NCBI GenBank assembly: GCA_020072845.1
Contig: JAIQGF010000002.1
Coordinates: 124,001 to 188,000 of the forward strand
Source: Terriglobia bacterium
GTDB lineage: Bacteria; Acidobacteriota; Terriglobia; Terriglobales; Acidobacteriaceae
Direction: 5' to 3'
Length of the DNA: 64,000 nucleotides
Position 1 is the first letter of the stretch. The number at the start of each line of letters is the position of its first letter. Position numbers and translations under genes: made by a program. The notes beneath the pieces were generated by a model. It saw only the letters and a program-made list of their open reading frames with translations. It did not search any database and was not told the origin of the DNA. Below, in pieces: positions 16,046-23,564 of this stretch.

Positions 16046-16936
16046 CTAACTCAAAACCCTGAAAGCCGCATAATACCAGAGCACCGGGGCGGCAAAGAGC
16101 AGCGCGTCAATGCGATCGAGCATGCCTCCGTGCCCGGGCAGAATCGTGCCCGAATCCTTCACCCCGGCCCCGCGCTTGAGCAACGATTCCGCCAGGTCCC
16201 CAACCTGCGCCGCGATGTTAATCGCCGCCGAGAGCGCGGCGAAATGCCACAGTGGCGGCATGCGTGGCGGCAAGTACGCCTGTCCCGGCGCCAGCAGCCC
16301 GGCGGAAATCAATCCACTGCTGATCGGCCTTGAGTAGGCGAACACCAGCGTTCCGCAGACAATCGCTCCGACAAACGATCCCACCGTTCCTTCCCAGGTC
16401 TTGCCCGGGCTGACGCGTGGCGCCAGCTTGTGCCGCCCCAGCGCGCGCCCGGTGTAGTACGCCACCGTGTCGCCCATCCACACCACAATCAGGATGTAGA
16501 GAATCAGGAACGCGCCCGAGCCTTGCTGGCGCAATTGCACCAGCATGGCCAGCGGTATCGCGACGTAAACGAAGCCGAACGTCGCCGCCGTTGCGGCGGG
16601 GAATCCGGTGGACAGCGGCTCGCGCCGCATCGCCAGCGCAAGAAACAAGAATGCAACTCCCACCACGGCCACCGCGATGCCAAACAGCATCTGCGAGGTC
16701 GCGATCAGGTAGTCGCTGCCCGTCTGCGCCGCCAGCGCCGCAAATCCCAGGACTGTGACGACATAGAGAGGACTGCGAAACGGCTCGACGTTGTAGTGGC
16801 GCACCAGGTCCACGTACTCGCGCAGGGTGAGGACGGCGGCCGCGGCCACCACCGCCGCCAGCAGCGGCACCGGCGCGCGCAGCACCAGGACGAGAACGAT
16901 GGGAATCAGGACGGCCGCGGTGGCGACACGCTTCAT
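16046..16936 (-). CDS. cdsA: Phosphatidate cytidylyltransferase
   Basis: A 296-residue polytopic membrane protein with about eight hydrophobic segments. The signature near the C-terminus (about 205-280) includes SPGKTWEGTVGSFVGAI and a later GDLAESLLKRGAGVKDSGTI then PGHGGMLDRIDALLF, the CDP-alcohol cytidylyltransferase signature. It makes CDP-diacylglycerol from phosphatidic acid and CTP for phospholipid synthesis. Its ATG overlaps the uppS stop by 4 bp, so the two are coupled. Confidence 0.96.
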   Translation of the reverse strand: MKRVATAAVLIPIVLVLVLRAPVPLLAAVVAAAAVLTLREYVDLVRHYNVEPFRSPLYVVTVLGFAALAAQTGSDYLIATSQMLFGIAVAVVGVAFLFLALAMRREPLSTGFPAATAATFGFVYVAIPLAMLVQLRQQGSGAFLILYILIVVWMGDTVAYYTGRALGRHKLAPRVSPGKTWEGTVGSFVGAIVCGTLVFAYSRPISSGLISAGLLAPGQAYLPPRMPPLWHFAALSAAINIAAQVGDLAESLLKRGAGVKDSGTILPGHGGMLDRIDALLFAAPVLWYYAAFRVLS

Positions 16937-17760
16937 TGAGCGCGCTGGCTCCCGTTGCCCGCGGCTGAGGAGGGGTGCTTACCGCCGTCGCCCAGCCCGC
17001 CATAACGGCGCTCGCGCTTTTGATATTCGGCGATCGCCTCCAGCAGGTGCACGCCGCGGAACTCCGGCCACAGCGTGTTGGTCACGTAAATCTCCGCGTA
17101 CGCCACCTGCCACAGGAGGAAATTGCTGAGGCGCATTTCGCCGCTGGTGCGGATCACAAAATCAAGTTCCGGCAGATTTCGGGTATAGAGGTGCTGCGCG
17201 ATGAGCTCTTCGCTGCACTGGAGGTGCGCGAGTCCGCCGTTCTGGGCGGCGGCGTGCGCGATCGCCTGGAAGGCGTCCACCAACTCCAGCCGCGCGCTGT
17301 AATTCAGGGCCAGGGTGAGCCGCAGCCCGGTATTGCGCGAGGTTTGCTCGCGCGCCCAGTTCATCCGCTCCTGGACCTCCGGCGGAAGCTCATGCTGCCG
17401 CCCAATGTAGTCCAGGCGAATGTTGTTCTTCTGCAGGGTCGGGAGTTCCCGCTTGAGATACTGCCGCAGCAGCCGCATCAGGAAGCCGACCTCGGTGCGC
17501 GGCCGCCGCTGCCAGTTTTCGGTGGAGAAAGCGTACAGGGTCAACGACTGAATGCCGACGCGGGCGGCGGTCTCCACCGTCGAACGCACCGCATCCACGC
17601 CGGCGCGATGTCCCGCAATGCGCGGCAGATGACGCTGGCGCGCCCAGCGCCCGTTGCCGTCCATGATGATGGCGATGTGCTGGGGCAGCCGCCGCGGATC
17701 CAATTGCCGGTAGATCTCGGTTTCCTTCCGGTCGAGTCCGGAAGGCACACTGACTTCCAA
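16933..17760 (-). CDS. uppS: Isoprenyl (undecaprenyl) diphosphate synthase
   Basis: A cis-prenyltransferase that builds the C55 lipid carrier for cell-wall synthesis. The motif HIAIIMDGNGRWA carries the catalytic Asp, with the later RIAGHR, LYAFSTENW, LNYSAR and DFVIRTSGEMRLSNFLLWQ blocks. The last normally reads RTSGExRxSNFLxWQ. The start is uncertain: TTG at 17760 has AGAGG 7 bases upstream and gives a normal length of about 275 residues, while a frame open to 17865 would add an unlikely Cys/Arg-rich leader. It is the first gene of the uppS-cdsA-dxr-rseP group. The C-terminal tail after residue 255 is Gly/Ser-rich and probably disordered. Confidence 0.95.
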   Translation of the reverse strand: MEVSVPSGLDRKETEIYRQLDPRRLPQHIAIIMDGNGRWARQRHLPRIAGHRAGVDAVRSTVETAARVGIQSLTLYAFSTENWQRRPRTEVGFLMRLLRQYLKRELPTLQKNNIRLDYIGRQHELPPEVQERMNWAREQTSRNTGLRLTLALNYSARLELVDAFQAIAHAAAQNGGLAHLQCSEELIAQHLYTRNLPELDFVIRTSGEMRLSNFLLWQVAYAEIYVTNTLWPEFRGVHLLEAIAEYQKRERRYGGLGDGGKHPSSAAGNGSQRAQ

Positions 17761-17923
17761 GGGGTAACCTCTACAGGAATGAACTGGAGAACCTGGCACG
17801 TGGCACGTGTCAGAGTAATTGTACCGCCTGCCGACATCCCTTGTAAGGCGTAACCCGCAATGCACGCATCAATAAAAACGCCGGAGCATGAGGCTCCGGC
17901 GGAACAAATGGGGGAGAAATCGG

Positions 17924-18454
17924 TTATGCGGTGCGCCGCGGGCGCGTGGTCATTTCCCGCATCTGCGAGAGCACGCTCTGCCACTGCATGCCGTTGAGCT
18001 TCGACAGGAACGGCACCAGCTCGGCGATGAACTCGTCTTTCATCAGGTCGCGGGTCTCCTCGTCGTGGCCGCAGCCCATGATCAGGTCGGGCACGGTCAC
18101 CTCCAGCGCCCGCGCCAGCCGCTCCAGCGACGACAAGGTCGGCGTCGCCTTCTCGTTTTCGATCTTGGACACGTAGGTGCGCGGCACGCTCATGCGCATG
18201 GCAAGCTGCCGCTGGCTCAGCCCGTTGCGCTGCCGCAGGGTACGGATGGCGAACGCCACCTGGATGCCATGGCGGTGCATCGCCGGCGGCTGCAGTTGCG
18301 GTTGCGGCTGCACCAGGATAGGCTCGGGCTCTTCCTGGTCGAGCGAGGTCTTGCAACGCCGGCAATTGTTGTTGTTGGTTCTAAACTGGACAAGCTGACA
18401 ACGGTCGCATCTCACCACTTCCCGGGAATCTACAGGAGCTAAAGTCGTGGCCAT
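17924..18454 (-). CDS. XRE-family regulator with N-terminal zinc ribbon
   Basis: A 176-residue protein counted from the ATG at 18454; a GTG at 18484 is an alternative. Residues 15-36 contain CDRC and CRRC, a short zinc ribbon. A Pro/Gln linker follows, then an XRE helix-turn-helix at about 70-125: IRTLRQRNGLSQRQLAMRM, VPRTYVSKIENEKATP and SSLERLARALEV. The C-terminus is helical. The zinc-ribbon plus XRE fusion is uncommon but seen in acidobacteria. It stands alone, divergent from the HD-domain gene. Confidence 0.82.
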   Translation of the reverse strand: MATTLAPVDSREVVRCDRCQLVQFRTNNNNCRRCKTSLDQEEPEPILVQPQPQLQPPAMHRHGIQVAFAIRTLRQRNGLSQRQLAMRMSVPRTYVSKIENEKATPTLSSLERLARALEVTVPDLIMGCGHDEETRDLMKDEFIAELVPFLSKLNGMQWQSVLSQMREMTTRPRRTA

Positions 18455-18502
18455 CAGGCTTGTGGGAGATGCCAGAGCGGGCACCTGACCGGGTTAGGAC
18501 TT

Positions 18503-18530
18503 TTGTCAAGCGCTAACCTTGGTGCATAAT
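18503..18530 (+). promoter_or_regulatory. Promoter candidate for the HD-domain gene
   Basis: TTGTCA (18503-18508) and CATAAT (18525-18530) are separated by 16 bp in the gap between the divergent XRE and HD genes. Confidence 0.4.
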
Positions 18531-18545
18531 TTGCGGCAAGTGTTA

Positions 18546-18561
18546 AGGTGTGTCAACACCT
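18546..18561. promoter_or_regulatory. 6-bp dyad AGGTGT/ACACCT in the divergent gap
   Basis: AGGTGT (18546-18551) and ACACCT (18556-18561) with a GTCA centre, placed just downstream of the candidate -10 box. It could be an operator for the neighbouring XRE regulator or a short RNA hairpin in the leader. Confidence 0.4.
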
Positions 18562-18650
18562 ATTTGGGGTAATTCCGCGAGATAACCTGTGGAAATCCAA
18601 GAATATGAGGAAAACAGGGGAGAAATATCGGCGAATCGGGGGAGAAAGCC

Positions 18651-19232
18651 ATGTATGAGCGTCAGTCCGCGTGGTGTTTACTAACTGAGTTCACCCAGTC
18701 GGAAAATTTGCGCAAGCACGCTCTCGCGGTCGAGGCCTGCATGCGCGCTTACGCCCGCAAGTTCGGCGATGACGAGGAAAAATGGGGCGTCGTCGGCCTC
18801 ATCCACGACTTCGATTACGACCGCTGGCCCAGCCAGGAAGACCATCCCTACCGCGGCCACGAGATCCTCACTCAGCGCGGCTGGCCCGACGAGGTCAAGA
18901 AGGCGGTCATGTCGCACGCCGACTATACCGGCGTCCCGCGTGACACGCACTTGGAGAAAGCGCTCTTTGCCTGCGACGAACTGGCCGGATTCATCACCGC
19001 CGCCGCCCTCGTCCGGCCGGACAAATCCATCCGCTCATTGGAAGCCAAATCGGTGAAGAAGCGCATGAAGGACAAGGCGTTCGCCCGCAGCGTCAGCCGC
19101 GAAGACATCGTCAACGGCGCCGCCGCCCTCGGCGTGGACCTGGACCAGCACATCGCCTTCTGCATTGATGCCATGAAGACGATCGCACTGGAGTTGGGAT
19201 TGGAAGGCAGCCCGGCCGCGCCCCAGTCGTAG
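18651..19232 (+). CDS. HD-domain phosphohydrolase
   Basis: A 193-residue single-domain HD protein. The metal-site pattern is visible: His23 in LRKHALAVE, His52-Asp53 in GLIHDFDYDRW, the GHEIL segment, and a further His in VMSHADYTG. Such proteins hydrolyse nucleotides or phosphodiesters with a dinuclear metal centre. The size and the DFDYDRWPS...HPYRGHEIL stretch match a widespread HDIG-type hydrolase family of unknown substrate. The ATG at 18651 is preceded by GGAGAAAGCC. The next gene on this strand is the CDF transporter 100 bp on; a functional link is not evident. Confidence 0.85.
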   Translation: MYERQSAWCLLTEFTQSENLRKHALAVEACMRAYARKFGDDEEKWGVVGLIHDFDYDRWPSQEDHPYRGHEILTQRGWPDEVKKAVMSHADYTGVPRDTHLEKALFACDELAGFITAAALVRPDKSIRSLEAKSVKKRMKDKAFARSVSREDIVNGAAALGVDLDQHIAFCIDAMKTIALELGLEGSPAAPQS

Positions 19233-19334
19233 CCGTACTACCGCGCCGTGGCGCGGCCGCCGAAACTGGAAACTGAAACTGATTTCCAAGTTCGTTTTGG
19301 TGCGCCGCGCGCGCGCCTAACCTACAATCGCCCC

Positions 19335-20153
19335 GTGCCGACCGCGCCCCTTGACGGACAAGCCTTGCGCGACACGCGCTTCGCCATGCGCCTGTCGCTG
19401 ATTTTTGGGGTGGTCATGCTGGCCGGGAAAGTCGGTGCGTACCTGCTCACCGGCTCGGCCGCGATTCTCTCCGATGCCGCCGAATCCATCATCCACGTGG
19501 TTGCCGTCGGCTTCGCGGCCTTCAGCCTGAACCTGAGCACCAAGCCTGCCGACGAGCGTTTTCCCTACGGCTATGAGCGCATCACGTTTTTCTCCGCCGG
19601 GTTCGAGGGCGCCATGATCATCATCGCCGCCATTGCCATCATCTGGGCGGCGGTCGACAAGTGGCTCCACGGCCTGCGGCTCCAAAACCTGGGCGCCGGC
19701 GCGCTGTTCGTGCTCGCCGCGTCGGTGATCAACGCCCTTCTGGGCTGGTACCTTGTGCGCACCGGACGCCGCCACCACTCGCTCATCCTGGAAGCCAACG
19801 GAAAGCACGTGCTGACCGACAGTTGGACCAGCTTCGGGGTGGTCGGCGGTCTCGCGCTGGTTCTGCTCACGGGATGGAAGCCGTTCGACCCGCTGTTCGC
19901 CATCGCGGTGGCCATCAACATCGTCTGGTCCGGCGGACATCTTGTCTGGCGTTCCGCCCAGGGGCTGATGGACTATTCCGATCCCGACACCGGCCGCAAG
20001 CTGCGCGATAAACTTGACCAGGTGTGCGCGCGGCTCGGCGTCGAGTACCACGGCGTGCGCTTCCGCACCACCGGCTACACCCTGATGATCGAGGTCCACC
20101 TGTTGTTCCCCTACGAAGTTTCGGTCGGCGAGGCGCATACCATCGCCACCTAG
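19335..20153 (+). CDS. Cation diffusion facilitator transporter, ended early by an amber codon
   Basis: The product (272 residues from GTG at 19335) has six membrane segments (about residues 15-200) with the CDF metal-site residues in SDAAESIIHVV and in HVLTDSWTSFGVVGG (HxxxD), followed by the start of the cytoplasmic domain (GVRFRTTGYTLMIEVHLLFP). CDF proteins export Zn, Co, Fe or Mn ions in exchange for protons. The frame stops at TAG (20151-20153) within the usual EAHTIAT-helix. Codons after it continue the domain in the same frame to 20276, so about 40 residues are lost. A TACAAT box 7 bp before the GTG suggests a near-leaderless mRNA. A GTG at 19248 is an alternative start. Confidence 0.85.
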   Translation: MPTAPLDGQALRDTRFAMRLSLIFGVVMLAGKVGAYLLTGSAAILSDAAESIIHVVAVGFAAFSLNLSTKPADERFPYGYERITFFSAGFEGAMIIIAAIAIIWAAVDKWLHGLRLQNLGAGALFVLAASVINALLGWYLVRTGRRHHSLILEANGKHVLTDSWTSFGVVGGLALVLLTGWKPFDPLFAIAVAINIVWSGGHLVWRSAQGLMDYSDPDTGRKLRDKLDQVCARLGVEYHGVRFRTTGYTLMIEVHLLFPYEVSVGEAHTIAT

Positions 20154-20276
20154 GTGGAAGAAAGCCTGCCCAAGGCGCTGGGCGTGCGGGCGCAGGTGAT
20201 CACTCACCTGGAAGCGGCGGAGGACCATCACGAGGTGCATCGCGACGAGCACGACACCGGCCGGCCGAACGGATGA
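20151..20276 (+). other. In-frame amber codon and C-terminal remainder of the CDF transporter
   Basis: After TAG at 20151 the same frame reads VEESLPKALGVRAQVITHLE and on, with a His-rich end, to TGA at 20274-20276. This is the expected last helix and strand of a CDF cytoplasmic domain. One base change (for example CAG, AAG or GAG to TAG) explains it. Readthrough, a recent nonsense mutation and a sequencing error are all possible. Confidence 0.75.
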
Positions 20277-20353
20277 TGCCTGATTTCAGAAGGAGCGAAG
20301 CGGAGCCAGGAGCACACCTGGCCAATCAGCGTTCCCAGATCAAATGGCAAAGG

Positions 20354-22990
20354 TCAGCCAGCGGCAACCGCGCTCAGCGCCGCCGGCGTGTGATCCATGA
20401 CCATGCGCCGCAGGCGTCCTCGCCCGTCCATGTCGATTTCCAGGACTTCGAAGGCCAATTCGCGTGTGGCCAGGTGCCGCAGCACTACATGGCCTCGCAG
20501 CCGGTGTAAGCCGGACTGCCATTCCAGCACCGCCTCGCCGCCGCGCGGCAGACGCGAATCGGAGGCGATCAGTCCTCCGCCCAGGCTCAAGGCTTCTACG
20601 TCCACGGCGCACTTTCCCTTGCCCGTGATGGCCAGCGCGCTGATGGCACGCGCCGGCTGTACGCGCGGGTACCGCCGCTGACGCACCCAATCCGATTCCG
20701 TCGCTCCCAGCGCGCCCACTGCCAGTTCCTGCGGACCAATGCCGCCCTGGGCGTACACCGCAGCCGTGCGCTCCGGATCCAAGCTCAGCAGGGCGCGGGC
20801 CGCCGTAAGCTGCAATTCGCGGGAGCGTCGCGAGGCAAACAGACCGCGCGGCGCCAGCATTTCCGCGAGCATCGAGATTGCATCCGGCGAGCCCACCCGG
20901 CCCAGCGCCTCGATTGCCTTCAATCGCACCAAGGGGTGATCCTTGGCCAGACCCTCGCCGGCGGCCAACTCCATCAACTTGCCCGCCGCGGACACATCCC
21001 CGGCAAATCCGATCTCGTCCAACGTTACCGGCAGCAACAGCGGGTCCAACTGGGGCAGGATTTCCAGCAGCAGCCGGCCGCGCTGGGTTGCGCCGGCGGC
21101 CGCCAGCGCGCGCACAATCGCGTCCTGCTGCGGGCGTCCGAAAACCTTGATCCGACCCGGCAGTTCCTGCTCGACAATCTCCGGCCTCAGCCGGCTTAGC
21201 AGCGCGGCCGTGCCGACCACTTCGCCCGACGCGCCGGCGCGCATCGTGCCAATGAGGCATTCGATGACATTCTTGCCCACGCCCTGGGCCAGCTCGACGA
21301 AGCGGTTCGCCTCGCTGCGCAGGGTGCACTGGGCGAACTGGACGGCGAGCTCGTGCGCCGCTGCCTGGGGCACCCGCGCCAGCAGCGGCACCAGGCCGTC
21401 GGGCGCGATGGGCTGTTGCACCGCGTCGCTGATGAACCCGCGCAGCCGGTTGTCCATGGTCACCCGCGGGCGTACCTCCTGCGCCGTGCGCGGCCGGTAT
21501 TCCAGCAGCCGCTCCAGCGTGATCTGCGACTGCATGACCGCCGGATAGTTCCGCTGTTGGGCCGCCTCCTGCGTCAGGCGCACGTACGCCGCGCCCAGCA
21601 GGGCCTGCATCTCCAGCGAGTCTTCACTACAGATCCCCATTCCCACCTGGCGCAGCGCGTCCGACTGCAGGTCGGAGTCAACCTTGCCAAAAAGGTCGGC
21701 CAGTTCGCTGACCATGGCGGAGGCCTTGCGGCGCGCGTCCAATTCCTCATTCGTCAGTTGCCGCAGGCAGTTTCTCAGGATCTGGTCGGCCAGGTTTAGG
21801 TCGCCACGCTCGATCAGTTCCTCGATGTAAGCTCGAGTATTGCGCGCCGGGATGCACCACATGTCCGCCGACAGCAGGACACTTTTCTTACCCTGCTCGG
21901 GAACGGAAGCCCAGAACTTGCGGTCGAGCACGTCGGCATAGGACTCCACCGCGATGCCCGCCTTGGTCATTTTGGCTTCGCGCGAATCGAGCACCGAGCG
22001 CAGCTCTTCGATGTCGCGCCCCATGCGCTCCATCATCTCGTGCACGGCATTCACTTTCACGTTGCCGCGCTCAAACTGCTGCATGGCGAAGCGGATCGCC
22101 AGCCGTTCTGCCAGCCGCTTCAACGAGTTCGTGCCCAGGCCATCATCCTCGCCTTCGACCGGGAGCGACAACATGACCTTGCGCAGCACGCGGCAGGCAT
22201 CCTTGTCGTTCGACAGTTCGCGTATCACCGCCGTTTCCGCGTTAGCCTTGCCTTGTAAGGTGGCCACGCTGGCTAACAGGCGCAAGGTCTTGGTGACCGA
22301 TGACTCTTCGAACAAGTCGCCGCCCCCGCCTCCTGAGCCGCTGCCCGAACCGCTACCCGATCCGCCGCCGCTACCCGATCCGCCGCCGGCTCCTTCACCG
22401 CTCCCATTTCCGCTGCCGCTTCCTGTGCCGCCGTCCTTGCTATCGGAACCCTCCGCCGCCAAGATCAGTTGCAGAAGCTTTTCCGGGTCGTGCAGCCACG
22501 GCACAATGTTGTCGACTCGGTCGGCGAGGGTCCGGGCCGCCAGTTGCTCCGCCAGGCCCGCTTCCGAGTCGGGAACAAAGTGGATTTCATTGACCCGGAT
22601 GGCGCCGTTGTCGCCGAGTGTGGCCTTCAGGTGTGCCCCCACCTCGGAAGGCTTGCAGCTATGGAATGCGTGCAGCAGTTGTTCCAGGTCGCGGCGTTGG
22701 ATACCGTAGGTGAATTGCAGGCTGCCGATGTTTGCCGTTGTCAATAGGGTGGCAAAGCTGCGCTCCGAGTGCCCTTCCAAGGGCATTCCGTCGATCAGCA
22801 GCTTGCCATCAGCCGTGCCCATCAGCAGGCCGGTCTCGGGCGCCGCTGCCTTCACCAGTTCGCTCCATGCGGTGTCTACCTGCTTCCGTGTGCGTTGGTG
22901 GGTGAGGCCGTACATGCGGACATACTTCAGCAGGATGTTCAGACTGCGCGCGAAGGCCCGTGCGGATTCGACTTGCGACATGTCATTCAT
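20354..22990 (-). CDS. HEAT-repeat-like protein with C-terminal PilZ-like domain
   Basis: An 878-residue soluble protein. Residues 1-180 are an N-terminal helical and mixed domain. A Gly/Ser linker of about 35 residues (about 190-223) follows, encoded by imperfect repeats at 22313-22440. Long helical repeats of HEAT type run to about 770 (for example VRLKAIEALGRVGSPDAISML). The last 110 residues look like a PilZ domain: RRYPR, then EALSLGGGLI, then HVVLRHLATRELAFEVLEI. PilZ domains bind cyclic di-GMP; whether the binding arginines are intact cannot be settled by eye. Start at 22990 follows AAGGAG. A c-di-GMP-responsive scaffold is an inference. Confidence 0.65.
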   Translation of the reverse strand: MNDMSQVESARAFARSLNILLKYVRMYGLTHQRTRKQVDTAWSELVKAAAPETGLLMGTADGKLLIDGMPLEGHSERSFATLLTTANIGSLQFTYGIQRRDLEQLLHAFHSCKPSEVGAHLKATLGDNGAIRVNEIHFVPDSEAGLAEQLAARTLADRVDNIVPWLHDPEKLLQLILAAEGSDSKDGGTGSGSGNGSGEGAGGGSGSGGGSGSGSGSGSGGGGGDLFEESSVTKTLRLLASVATLQGKANAETAVIRELSNDKDACRVLRKVMLSLPVEGEDDGLGTNSLKRLAERLAIRFAMQQFERGNVKVNAVHEMMERMGRDIEELRSVLDSREAKMTKAGIAVESYADVLDRKFWASVPEQGKKSVLLSADMWCIPARNTRAYIEELIERGDLNLADQILRNCLRQLTNEELDARRKASAMVSELADLFGKVDSDLQSDALRQVGMGICSEDSLEMQALLGAAYVRLTQEAAQQRNYPAVMQSQITLERLLEYRPRTAQEVRPRVTMDNRLRGFISDAVQQPIAPDGLVPLLARVPQAAAHELAVQFAQCTLRSEANRFVELAQGVGKNVIECLIGTMRAGASGEVVGTAALLSRLRPEIVEQELPGRIKVFGRPQQDAIVRALAAAGATQRGRLLLEILPQLDPLLLPVTLDEIGFAGDVSAAGKLMELAAGEGLAKDHPLVRLKAIEALGRVGSPDAISMLAEMLAPRGLFASRRSRELQLTAARALLSLDPERTAAVYAQGGIGPQELAVGALGATESDWVRQRRYPRVQPARAISALAITGKGKCAVDVEALSLGGGLIASDSRLPRGGEAVLEWQSGLHRLRGHVVLRHLATRELAFEVLEIDMDGRGRLRRMVMDHTPAALSAVAAG

Positions 22991-23017
22991 GGGTGCAGCT
23001 CCTTCCGCTACACACAA

Positions 23018-23564
23018 GGCCTAACCAAAGGAGTGCACCGCAGATGCCACAAGTTCAAGATTGCAAGTCATTGAGCCGGCGAGAGTTGTCCAAAAAGGCA
23101 GGAGATCATTTTGAGATGGAGAGGCTGGCTGCGCCAAAGTGAGACTCAAGACTCAACACCGTAGCCCTGCCGCCGGCAACTCCTGCCCAAGCGCACCGAT
23201 CCCCGATAACCCTGGGCTTCGACCTGCCCCATCTGGACGCCTGGGGTGAGCACAAGTTGGTCGCAGAGGCGTATTCCTGCAGCGTTCAGAAATCGAGATC
23301 GTTGGCCGGATCCACCACGGTCGCGCGCTGTATTGCCCCGGCAAAATATGCTGGCAGAGAAATGGCCCAAGCCGAGGAACATATCTTTGAGTTCTTGTTC
23401 ACAAGGATGGACAGCTAGGCGTAGAAATTGATCCCGCCCGACGATCCGGGTAAGTCGGCTGCTGTTATCTGCCTTCCCATAACTCACTCATCGTGTTACA
23501 TTGCGCTCCCTACAAACAAAGAAGTGTAAGTTTTGGCGCGATTCTACGAGTGTGAGGTCCTGCT
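23018..23564. other. 547-bp gap without a convincing gene
   Basis: This gap lies between the divergent HEAT/PilZ-like gene and the exported TPR-like gene. Several short frames cross it on both strands, but none has a ribosome site plus protein-like composition. It must contain the promoters of both neighbours. An old gene remnant is possible at 23230-23420 on the plus strand. Confidence 0.5.

Noticed and set aside
23146-23487. 113-codon minus-strand frame in the gap before the exported TPR-like gene
   Set aside because: No ribosome site, low protein-like character, and no recognisable motif.
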